From contig OY720100.1 in NCBI GenBank assembly GCA_963082875.1, positions 14,036,591 to 14,100,590 of the forward strand: DNA of 64,000 nucleotides. The letters run 5' to 3'. Source of the DNA: Corella eumyota (taxonomy: Eukaryota; Chordata; Ascidiacea; Phlebobranchia; Corellidae). This document shows positions 1 through 10,267 of this stretch, one piece after another (position 1 is the first letter of the stretch; each line of letters begins with the position of its first letter). The position numbers and the translations under genes are program-made. Under the pieces are notes generated by a model, which was not told where the DNA came from, made no database searches, and was given only the letters and a program-made list of their open reading frames with translations.

Positions 1-338
1 GAGACATTTTTAATTCTTTTAAGGCTGTGTTATGCATTTAAAAACTTGCGCAACAACTGAACGATCTCGGGAGCGAAATTCACGCATTGCCAAAACATGG
101 AAAGTTATTGTTATTAAATGCTCTATAGTAACCTACATTTACGCAGGATTATGATGATGTAATTAAATTAGTGTGAAACCGGTGTAAAATAGATCGTAAA
201 AATATACACGAGAGTTTTGTCACTGCCTGAACCTTTTTTGGTTGATTCGCTATTTCTAATATATTTGTAAAAAACGATTCGCTTATTTTAAAAAACGATT
301 CGCTTTTAGCGAATAGCGACCCGTTATTTCGTTCCCTG
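1..338 (-). mobile_element. hAT-like non-autonomous DNA transposon, cut by window edge
   Basis: Reverse complement of the element at 33054-33566. It ends at 338 with the terminal motif CAGGGAACGAAATAACG read on the minus strand; the other end lies left of the window. No transposase is visible. The similarity to the second copy covers the whole visible stretch with scattered substitutions, so both are moderately old MITE-like copies. A short open frame here (about 149-349, minus) is a chance reading within the element. Confidence 0.7.
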
Positions 339-360
339 TATACAATCATAAATTTTTATA

Positions 361-473
361 TCCCAAACTGCCACAGGCAACTCGAGACTGGGTCGGGGTA
401 ACAAATGTGACTCTATGTTTAGGTCGCGCATTGAAACTTCCCACTTAGAGGATAAAGATATATACAAAAAAAA
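361..473 (+). repeat. SINE, 5'-truncated
   Basis: Only the tRNA-unrelated tail of the common SINE is present, ending in the usual GATAAAGATATATACA plus A run. It lies just right of the hAT-like element. Confidence 0.8.
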
Positions 474-787
474 TCAGAATGTACTAAATTTTAGCTGGTT
501 ATCATTACCATAATAAATAAAATAGAATCTCACAAATTGGAATTTTATATATACCAGTTAAACAACTACTTAATAAGTGATTGCATATTTACTTTTTTAG
601 TGGGCTACCATTACACCACTTGTTGTTACATGAAAGAATAAAAATATTACCCTCACCCGAACAGCATTTCTATTTTAAAAGTCTATACATCAACATTGTT
701 CATTTGGTTTAGTTATATATGGAACAATAATTTAGCAATTTTACTGACTCAATAAAAGCTTTTTACAGTTGTAAAAGAAATACAGAC

Positions 788-3700
788 CTAGGTATCTCAT
801 TTGACGAACTTTCGGCATCACCAGGTGACACTGTAGGAGTTGAGAAAAAACGACTTCTGGTGGCCATTAATTTTACAGTGGATTCGCCAACAGGGGGCAG
901 CAGAGTGCTTTTAGAGGAAGAATTTGTGGTGTCCAAAGCTAGAGGAAAATTTTTTTTTATGTTTATTAAAAAAAAACATATTTACATTTTCGTAAGGGCA
1001 ATACAAATCATTTTTAAGTCTATAAAATTGACCATCGTTGAAAAAATAAAGATATTTTTAAATATGGTGAACAATTAATTGTCATAACCTAATACTTCAC
1101 TAAGTTCAGGCAAAATTTTGAACATAAAAAATTTCAAACCTGGAGGTAATGAATTATGAAAGTTTAAACTTTTTCTTGGCGTTCTCGTATTTTGAAAATA
1201 TGAACTTGTTATTGCAACCGTGGCAATTATACTTGATCTTCGTGATGATCGCCGTGGCGTCTTAAAAATAAAAAACATAGTTATTTTTTTTATTGAATTT
1301 TGAATCCTCCATTTTTTTTTTTAAATTTGGTTGGGTTAAATTTACAAAAAAAGTAAATTAAATTTTTAACTTTTTAGAAAATTTTTATTCATATTTTTTT
1401 AATTCTTACTAAAGGTTGACTTTCTATATTAGGTGTGTATAAAATAGAAGCCGGTTTTAATGTTTCTTCTTCACACAGTTTCCGGCGAGTTCTTTTCTTT
1501 TTTGGTTGCCCTGAACGAATGAAAAGAGTGAAAAATCATTTAACGTTATTTCAAAATGGCATAGCTATGTTGCTATTTTAAATTTTTTTGTTTTTAAAAT
1601 TAGTTATTCTGAAATTTTTTTTAGAAATTACTAATTTACTTTCGAATTACCACAAAATATAATAAATTGGTTGAGAATTAGGAAAAAAAATTAGAAAAGC
1701 AAAAAAATATTTAATATTTAGTTAATAACTTACTTATATTAGGTATAATGTCATTCACTTCTTTATCAACTAAATCCAATGATAATTCCTTAGTTTGTGA
1801 CATTGTCGAATCTAACGAACCTTCCAATTTTAATTGAAAACTCGATTCTTTATCGAGTAAAGTCGTGCTTGATTTTGTTTGACACTCAGCTAAGTTTGAC
1901 TTAGTTGAGCTTGAGTTAAAGTTTAAACTCGACTGATCGCTGCTCAAGTGTAAGTTAAGACTCGGAGTGGTTGAGTTAGAGTGAGTAGTGTTTGTTGGAC
2001 TTGGGTTTTTATTGTCTTGGATGTCAGTTATATCCATAGACTGATTGTTATCGGAAAGTGAACTAAATTAAAAATTGTTTTTTTTATCCATTTATCCTCA
2101 TTGTAAGAAGGCTGAGTTTAAAAGTCTAAACATAGGGCAAAATTTGTTACCCCAACCTATTTAAGTATATTCATCCAGTATTGAATGTGATTTATTTAAT
2201 AATTTTGTTAACTGCTGTTCGTTTTAGGTTTAGCAAAATTTAGTTGGGTTTTGTCATTAATTACAGCATTTTTATTAAATACAAATAATGTTTGATACAA
2301 ATAAGTGCAATATTAATTGGCCTACCTGATATCAGGTGACTTATGGTGATTTAGGTTAATTTCTAAAAATAAAATGTTGAATATTTAGAAAAATTAGTAC
2401 ACAAAATGTATATAAGTTATCAAAAAAACTTAAATAAGTTTTTAAAATTACCTTTAACATTAATACATGTAAGTTCCATGTCTGAAGCTAGGCTTTTTTG
2501 TGACAATAAAATGCCATTTTTAGGTGAAGGGTGGTCTGCGAAGTTTAGTAAAAGTAAAGAAAATTAAACAAAAATTGCAAATACTGGTACAGTTATTTAT
2601 AGAACTTGTACAATTCTTTTTCAGCATTTAAATACTTTAAATTTGGTTTAAGAATAAAGAAAATAAATTAGGCAATACATTTTTCAAATTTATTTACTAT
2701 ACAGTAATTTGAACCCAATTAAAAATCCCCTTATATTAACTTCTAAAATAGGCCTTTCAATTCAAAAAAAATCCCCCAATATACCCATTACTCCCTAAAA
2801 ACCAATTTCACCCCTCAGTATCTAATCAACCCCCAAAACATCTAATTGGCCCCATAATCTTATATTTTCAGGTGGATTAAACGAATTTAATTTTTGCATT
2901 TAGGCTGGAATTTTTTTATTACCTTGTTTTTTATTTTCTTGACTTTCTTCTTCGAGAAAATTTAAACGAGTACAAAGTCGGTTGTAAACTGGAACATGAT
3001 TTCCAACATGAAGATTTTCTGCAAGTTGTATTCGTTTAAAATAAAACTCTTTAAAATATTAGTAATATTTTCATTAAAAATAAATTAGATATTTTATTAA
3101 TTTAAGAAAAAACATTTTAACTAGACATTTTTTTTGTAGAAAAAATTTCACCTTTTATATTAGTGACATCTTCGTCTGAGGAGGAGCAAGGAGAAGAGGG
3201 AGGAGTAAAAATCGGTTTCCCAGCTTTCATTCTTTCAATCTTTTTCGTTATATTTTCATCTGGAGTTTCTGGTACGTAGCGGGGATAAATATGGCGATAC
3301 GGCTAAAAAAATTATTTTAAAAAAAATTATTTTTTTAAAATTTTTTGTTAATATATATATAATATTTAATAAAAGAGGCATTAGGTACTTACTGAGGGAT
3401 CATGGTATGGGGTTTCTAATGCTAAAGTTCTAGTAGTGCTACCATCTAAAGACAATGTTGCATTAAAAAATAATCAAAATTTAAAATTATTACGGTAACT
3501 CTTTTTATGCCAGGGATCTGTAATAGTGGCGTTTAAAAATTAAGAAAATGGAAACTTATAGTTGCGTAGCCATTTTAACTAAAGCTCACATTATACTTAC
3601 TAAATAAATTTAATTTTTTTGTTATATATTTACAAAAAAGGGTTTTTAAAAAGTACTACATGTTTAGGGTTTAAAGTAAGCCTTCTTACATTAAATATAA

Positions 3701-5412
3701 TCAAGTTTACAAAAACTTAACTTAAACAATTAAAAGTTTTTTCCAAGGCTTACTTTGAACGGTAGATGAGCCACTTGCTAAAGGGGAAAAAAATTTAAAA
3801 TTCTTTTTCCTTGGAGGTTTTTTATTCTTTAATTTTCTTTCCTTATCGGCACTGCGCAATAATTGTTCCTCCTCATCAATTGGTTGCATCTCCTTAAATT
3901 TCTTCCAAAAAAATTTATTTTTATATTTTTAAAATTTTCAGTGTAAAAAAAAATACATTTACACATTTTTTAATTTTTTTGCTCTAACCTTGGGTGGTTT
4001 GTAGTTTGTGTCATCAAATAAATAATCATTTACATCTGCTTTAACTTGTGTTACCCGACATCTTAAATATAATAAAAATAATGCTTAACCATTTAAAAAA
4101 TATAAAAAATGCTATATAGACTAAAAAATTAAAGTTAACATTTTTGTGATGTTTTCTTTTTAGAGTAAAATTTATAAACTTTTTTTGCAAAGTGTTTATA
4201 TAGTATGTATGTACTTACTTTTCCACCCAAGAACAAGTTACGATTAAAATATTTCTTTTCTTTGCCTTTTTTAAATACAATTTATGTCCATCTTTAAAGA
4301 TTAAATGGGTGATAGCGTCCCGTTTAGTGAATGAACGAACAACCTAAAAACAAATTGAAAATTATCCCAAATTAATAAATATCGACTCATTCTAAAATAT
4401 GTAAATATATGGTTAAAATATAATGGTATATTCATAGTAATACACCAAAACCAAACAGTCTGTTTACTCTGTTATATTTCTTATATTCACAAAAATATTA
4501 TTGTTAAATTAGTTTTGGCTTTATAAATTCTATAACAATAAAATATATTATTTACAGTTGCACCCATTCGCCGCACAATTTTTCCAAATAAATGTGACCG
4601 ATTATCGTTGCCATCTTTTGACCATACATCAGCAAAACAAACACAACCTTCTAACAGTTTAGACTCTGGTATACTTTCTATGAAGGTGTTGGGAGATTGA
4701 AATAACCCATTGTTTAGAGGACTGGAAGTGGACCCAGGGCTACTAAGTGTTTTGTCATTGGGAGTACTGTGAAAAAAAATTTGTATATTTTATTACTTGG
4801 CTTTTATGAGTCTTTTTTTGCATACATCTTTATCCTCAATGTGAGAAGGTCGAATTTGCAACCTAAACATAGAGTAACATCAGTTACTCCAACCTAGTCT
4901 CCAGTTGTCTTTTAGCAGTTTGGAAAATTATAGAGATTATAATTGCCCAGTAATTATGCTGCTGATTAAGTGCTAGCTCAGCAGGAGTTTATATCGTTTA
5001 TAGCGCCCTACTCAGGAGCGCTACAGCATGAGATCAGTGGGGATTGAACCCAAGACCTCATGGTGGTGTAGCAAGTGTTCTTACCACTACATCACGCTGC
5101 CGGTAAATTATATAGTTACAATCCTTATTTGTTTTGTGTCAGATGCTTTTAATAAGACCTGTATAGCTTACAGAATCTATTAACAAAAAGAATTAAAACT
5201 TACTTGGTGGGAGCACCGCGACCGTTAATATCCAAAAATTTATTAAACGGTTTTGGTAATTGATTGGAAATTTCATTTTCAGAAAATGCATCGTTGTTGT
5301 CAAACTCTGTTTCATTGTTTTGGTTAGTTATAACATCTGGCCCAGCGTTGATAATCGATTCAAGTTCATTAATTGAATTTATATTTGCAACAACATCGTG
5401 GTCAGCGCTCAT
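788..5412 (-). CDS. MCPH1: Microcephalin-like BRCT protein, 3' end off the left edge
   Basis: Exons (minus, 5' to 3'): 5412-5204, 4766-4556, 4343-4219, 4061-3989, 3901-3754, 3445-3393, 3302-3152, 3048-2923, 2535-2452, 2362-2326, 2062-1734, 1510-1410, 1260-1140, 938-788; all phases agree, giving at least 639 residues. From about residue 107 there is a BRCT domain with the signature of microcephalin BRCT1 (CFADVWSKDG, then FTKRDAITHLIFKDG, then TCSWVEKCR). Vertebrate MCPH1 acts in chromosome condensation (condensin II restraint) and DNA-damage signalling in the nucleus. A basic nuclear-type patch (QPKKKRTRRK) opens the 1510-1410 exon. Vertebrate proteins begin almost directly with BRCT1, whereas this one has roughly 105 polar or acidic residues first. 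The paired C-terminal BRCT domains expected of the family are not seen and would lie left of base 1. A SINE sits in intron 1. Identity is strong; the tiny 2362-2326 exon is the least certain. Confidence 0.85.
2078..2165 (-). repeat. SINE tail fragment
   Basis: A degraded 3' part of the SINE in the microcephalin intron between exons 2362-2326 and 2062-1734. Confidence 0.6.
4817..5103 (-). repeat. SINE, full length
   Basis: Runs from the reverse complement of the A-rich tail to the tRNA-like head (CCGGCAGCGTG), with the B-box-like GGGTTCAATCCCC motif. It lies in microcephalin intron 1. Confidence 0.85.
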
Positions 5413-6695
5413 TTTTCATTAAAAACTTTTTGTTTTAAGCAAATAGCTATATTGCAATCCAACAGTTGGCTTACTAAACAACTTCGCAGATAAATTTATT
5501 TTTATTGTATGATCTAAACTACCATTAGAGTAATATAAAAAGAAAGTGGAACTTAAGTTAAACGTAAAGCGATTGAATTACAAATTTTGTAACTCGCGCT
5601 GTTTATCACAAACTTTGCGTAGACACGTAATTACTTTTCCGCAACGGTGGAATAAATGCGAACTTTACACCACTCCGTGAAAATAATTTACTTATCCTCA
5701 AAATAAATTTTTATCTTTGCAACTGAAAAAATTATTTTTATTACAATACCCTTTTTTTATTATTTAAACAAAAACTAATTAAAAGAAGAAACAGAATTAA
5801 GTAATGGTAACATTGTTAATTTTTATAGATGATAAAAAAAATGTTGCCATATTTTATTGGTTGTTCAAAAAACTAAAAATGTATTTTTTAAATTAATTAA
5901 TTCGTTTTTAGAAAATTGTCTTTAATTTTCTTGAAAATAAAAGTTGTGTTGTTTTAAACAACACTTTAGAATGGTAGGTATATAAAACAAAAACCAAAAC
6001 ATTTTTAATTGGAATAACCTTGTCACAGATAATATTAGATCAAAACCAAAAAAATAACAAATCCCTTGCTACATAAAATAACATTTCTTACAAATTATTA
6101 ATAACCACCAAGCAAATTTAAAATATTATTTGCAATATTTAATCTGTTAAAATTTATCTGCATATACTGAACATTTGTTAAGCTAAAAGACACTTTACAT
6201 TGAAATATAGTTCTATATAATACATTTACAGTATCATAAAGAACAAAAATGCTCTTTGGTAAAAAGTGCAACCAAGTTTTGAATCAATATTTTATGTTTA
6301 GGATATTTTTGCTGCAAATAATCCAACTTGCAACTCCACTTCTTTTTTTAAAGCATTACTCGATGCATTCGGATTTTTCTTTATGTAGTCGACTATGTTG
6401 GCTATACATTGTTTCTATAACAACAAAATGATAAGTTTTTTTTAATAATAAAAAACTAGTATTTTTTATATAAAAAATTTATTTATTTTGAAACTTATTA
6501 AAGAATATATATATATAAATATATATGTTGTGTGGGTAAATATTAGAATTGTGACCATATTACAACAATTAAAATGCCAACTATCTGACCATAGCTATTG
6601 ACTAGTAATTATAAATATGATTACATAATGGTATATTGGTAAACATCAATTAATGGAAATGTACATATTCATATTTATTAATTTTTTTAACATAA
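5413..6695. other. Intergenic, AT-rich
   Basis: Holds the presumed promoter of the minus-strand microcephalin gene and the 3' flank of the 84-aa gene. A short plus-strand open frame at 6249-6431 has no splice partners, low complexity and no recognisable domain, so it is not called. Confidence 0.5.
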
Positions 6696-7105
6696 CTATT
6701 TATTTTTAATAATTTTGTTTATTATCTGGGATAGTAATAATAAAGCTAATACTTTGTGCATAGTGACATCATTGCTACCAGACACTCTTTGATACAATTC
6801 ATTTACAATTCTTCCAGTGGTAACTAATTGGTAAAATGGTTTCGATTCTTCTCCATTTTTTAGATAGTTTCGTAATGCAATCTGCATACGAAAAAATTGG
6901 TTTTAAAAAACATTTTACCAAAAGTTGGCAAGCAGGGTAGTAGATTAAGTTATTTAAGATAGGGGCATAAAAGGTTATAGTTTAAATTAGTAGTACCAAC
7001 CTTTCTTATTTAAATAAACATTTATATATATTTTACCTGTTGCAATAGCTCCACATTACTTGATAATGCTTTGTCTTGGGTCAGGGACATTAAAAAATCA
7101 GCCAT
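6696..7105 (-). CDS. 84-aa protein of unknown function
   Basis: Two exons, 7105-7037 and 6881-6696, join in phase 0 to give 84 residues starting MADFLMSLTQDK. The product looks all-helical, with a hydrophobic C-terminal stretch (VLALLLLSQIINKII) and a basic end. I do not recognise the family. The gene lies about 150 bp downstream of the 63-aa gene on the same strand, and an AG preceded by a T run sits 46 bases before the ATG, which could accept a spliced leader. The clean splice junction and open frames support a real gene. Confidence 0.6.
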
Positions 7106-7255
7106 ATTTATATTTTAGAAAAAATAAATATTAAGCAACATGTCTAAAAAATCGTATAATTAAAGTTAATATTTTAAACTAATTTTACTGCATCGTAATT
7201 TTTATAACTATATATGTTTGTCAGTTTGTATGTATGGCGTATTTTTAGTTAAAAA

Positions 7256-7447
7256 CTAAGTTTTATAACGTTGTCCTATGCTTTTGGAGTATATCATGTG
7301 ATTATGCGTCTTTACAAGCTCCACCCATTTCCCCAAAAAAAAAAAACATTTCCACGGCAAAGCTTGTGACCGAAACATAACACAAACAAGTGTGATAACA
7401 GCAAACCACGCCAATGCCGACTTAAATACAAAACGACCCCTTAACAT
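7256..7447 (-). CDS. 63-aa single-pass membrane peptide, unknown
   Basis: One open exon encodes 63 residues. A basic N-terminus (MLRGRFVFK) is followed by a hydrophobic segment (about residues 10-27, ALAWFAVITLVCVMF) and a short basic tail, as in a signal anchor or a small mitochondrial or ER membrane protein. The ATG stands three bases after a typical 3' splice acceptor (polypyrimidine then TTAG), so the message is either cis-spliced to an unseen 5' exon or trans-spliced. It lies between two same-strand genes, about 158 bp and 150 bp away. No family was recognised; a run of 12 A in the plus strand inside the frame makes the C-terminal half less certain. Confidence 0.5.
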   Translation of the reverse strand: MLRGRFVFKSALAWFAVITLVCVMFRSQALPWKCFFFLGKWVELVKTHNHMIYSKSIGQRYKT

Positions 7448-7605
7448 TACCTAAGAGCATAAAATAAACCTTAAAACATAAATTTTTAAGGCTTATGTTA
7501 GCTTACATATTTTATTGTCAACATATATTTTTACATAAACAATTGCCTTTTTCCAAAAAAACTATACATGAAAAACATATTTGTTATTCAGCTAAAACAA
7601 CCTTT

Positions 7606-8390
7606 TTAATTCAACAACGAGTTAAAGAATAAAGCGAAAAGACCCAAGGCCAAAACAAAGCTTAATCCTCCAAATGAAAATTGCGAATTGGACGAGTTAT
7701 ATAAATTGCAAAGGTTGGTGTTGCAACAAGTAACCGAAGTACAGGTCTGCAAATCTGGGTTGAATGTAGCGTTTCGAACCAGTTCTAGGTTTTCTGGTTT
7801 ATTGCAATCCTCTAGACTAAAACAGAAAACCGAGTAAGTGCATCCTGCGTAACGTGCTCTGTAATTTTCACCGGCACCTGCAAAAACAAACTTAAAAAAA
7901 GATGTTTTAACCTTGATGTGGAAGGGACAACCTGAACCCAACCCTTTTTTAAGGGAGCCCCGATTCGAAAGTAGTAAAAAAAAATTTCAAATGTAATCAA
8001 AATCACAAAAACCTTACTTGTTTGAAAGTCTCCATAGTATGCAGTGCAAACTTGGTTTGATTCACATGTTTTAAGATTAGCTGGATACTCGGGTAAAGTG
8101 TCTCCTGATGGCAAAATGCGGAAACTTTCATGACATTGTAGTAAACCTAAAGCATATAAATTAATTTTGAATAAATACGATGTAATATTATTGTACATGT
8201 GAGTAACGTCTAGTAAACTAGCTACTTAGCGGAAACTACGTTGTGTACAATAAGGTAAGCATTAATTACACTGTTTTTTTAACATAGTATGTGTAATACA
8301 CTGAAAAAAAATATCTGTTCTCACTATTATACCAAACTTACCTTGAGTGTACGAAACGAATAAAACTAGCAGTAGTATTCTGATTATCAT
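7606..8390 (-). CDS. Ly6/uPAR-type three-finger GPI-anchored protein
   Basis: Exons 8390-8342, 8146-8018 and 7877-7606 add to exactly 150 codons (149 aa). Residues 1-16 are a signal peptide (MIIRILLLVLFVSYTQ). The body has the cysteine pattern of a Ly6/uPAR domain: LQCH near the N-terminus, CESNQVC, a central C, and the diagnostic CCNTNLCN close to the C-terminus. A final hydrophobic segment (about residues 127-149) without a cytoplasmic tail fits a GPI-anchor signal. Exon borders fall as in vertebrate LY6 genes (signal peptide exon, then two domain exons). Such proteins sit on the outer face of the plasma membrane as receptor modulators or adhesion molecules; the specific ligand cannot be read. 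It is the first of three closely spaced minus-strand genes. Confidence 0.85.
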
Positions 8391-8595
8391 TTTTTTAAAT
8401 GACTAGTTTTACAATAGCAGACTATATATTATTTAAAATAAATGCTTAATAACATCTAGCAACTTAAAATGCAGTATTTTTGAATCAGGCTTCACATTTA
8501 GATAATTAACAAATACATATGTTTCCCTAATACTTGCAAATAATATAACAAATTCTACTCTTGCCTATTAAAGGTAAAACTAACTAAGTTAAATC

Positions 8596-8663
8596 AAAGA
8601 ACAATAACCGCCTTTTGTTTTGAAACAGATAAAGAACAATAACCGCCTTTTGTTTTGAAACAG
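8596..8663. repeat. 35-bp unit, two tandem copies
   Basis: The unit beginning AAAGAACAATAACCGCC occurs twice head to tail, almost identical, so it is a recent duplication about 200 bp upstream of the Ly6 start. Confidence 0.85.
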
Positions 8664-8761
8664 TAACACATAATACATAAGCCTAACGTAACATTTGTAA
8701 GTGTTAAATTTTAGATGACGTTTTGTGCGCTAAGAATGCGCGCATACAATTGTGCGTAAAT

Positions 8762-9047
8762 TTTTTTTGTATATATCTTTATCCTTGATGTGAAAAAGTC
8801 GAATGCGCGACTTAAACATAGAGTAACAACTGTTACTCCGACCCAGTCTCCAGTTGCCTGTGGCAGTTTGGAATATTATAGATTATAATTGCCTGATAAT
8901 TATACTGCTGATTAAGTGCTAGCTCAGCAGGAGTTCGTACCGTTTATAGCGCCTTACTCAAGAGCGCTACAGCAATAGGTCAGTGGGGATTGAACCCACG
9001 GCCCTATGTGTGGTGTAGTAAGTGTTCTTACCACTACACCAGGGTTA
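8762..9047 (-). repeat. SINE, full length
   Basis: Complete copy, tail to tRNA-like head, intergenic. Confidence 0.85.
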
Positions 9048-9944
9048 TTTTTAAAAAACTGCTAAAAATTGACTGTATCGGCTTAGTTATTATTGATTTG
9101 TCACGTTTTCTGTCACTGGTTCGTAAAGATCTCAAAATAAATAACAACGACGACTTTTAAAGGTAAATACTAGAATCGAATAATAATCAACTGAAACCTG
9201 CAAAAATTATAACTCGTAATTCGTTTTAGTCTACAGGGTATGCCACGGTAGTTTTTTAGCTCAGCATTTTTAAACTAAGTTGTCGTTATTTCAAATTACC
9301 TGGTTTCAAGGTATATTTACTGTCAGCTTCGGTTACCTTTTACATGCATAACATAGCTTTATAGTCATAAGCTTAACATGGGTTGTAAAAACGAGTAATG
9401 TTTAACATTTACAGGTTAAAATATACTTATCATTTACGCACTTTTAATATAACGATTAAAACTACTTACTCCTTGAATTAAACCCTAATTTTACGCAATA
9501 TTGACTTATCGTTCCATTGTCTAGTGTCTACTTAATGTTAAAAGCAATACATATACTGTTCTTAAAATTAAAATGCTGTTGGTGGAGTAGCTGGACCAAA
9601 ATGCGATATTTTACTTGTATAAACTTCTACACCTTATTATACATACTTAGCCAAACTTGTTCTTTTTACAGGTGGTTCAAGCTCTAAATAATATATTTAA
9701 TTTATACTTGTTAAGTTATACCATAATAAAAAAATTGCATAAAACTGAGATAAAAACTGACAAGTATTCTATTTTGCTTTAGGAGATTTTAGCAAACTTT
9801 TCTGTTAAGCATAGGCACCGCTGTTTTAACTGAAGATCCTTTATTAATTCCCGAGGGGCCAGAGTAATTTGAATTTAAAGCCCCAACGTAGTTAGATATC
9901 TACAACAAACACTTTTTTGATAAAATGATATTTTTTAGTTATAT

Positions 9945-10221
9945 TGCGGTGTGGTGTAATGGTAAAAACATTCGCTACACCACATGAGTTCTTGATTTTA
10001 ATCCCCACTGCTCCCATGCTGTAGCGCCCTTGATTAAGGTGTCATAACAGTACAAACTCCTGCTGAGTGAGCACTTAATCAGCAGCTTAATTATCGGGCA
10101 ATTATAATCTATAATATCCCAAACTGTCAGCCAACTGAAGACTGGGGAGTAACTGATGTAACTCTATGTATGGTCGCACATTTGACCTTACCACATCGAG
10201 AATAAAGATATATACAAAAAA
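9945..10221 (+). repeat. SINE, full length
   Basis: Complete copy from the GTGGTGTAATGG head to the GATATATACA tail; it ends about 50 bp beyond the stop of the minus-strand WW-CUE gene. Confidence 0.85.
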
Positions 10222-10267
10222 TGACCTTTTTTAGTTTTTAAAAAATAAACAAATTGTAAATAATTTA

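Larger units (their letters stand above)
8391..10267. other. Intergenic with two SINEs and a short tandem duplication
   Basis: Holds the 5' flank of the Ly6 gene, a 35-bp tandem duplication at about 8596-8663, and SINEs at 8762-9047 and 9945-10221. No coding exon was seen. Confidence 0.6.

Noticed and set aside
860-1078. Plus-strand open frame beginning MAINFTVDSPTGG
   Set aside because: The opposite strand here is the phase-consistent microcephalin exon 938-788; the plus frame is its shadow and runs into low-complexity sequence.
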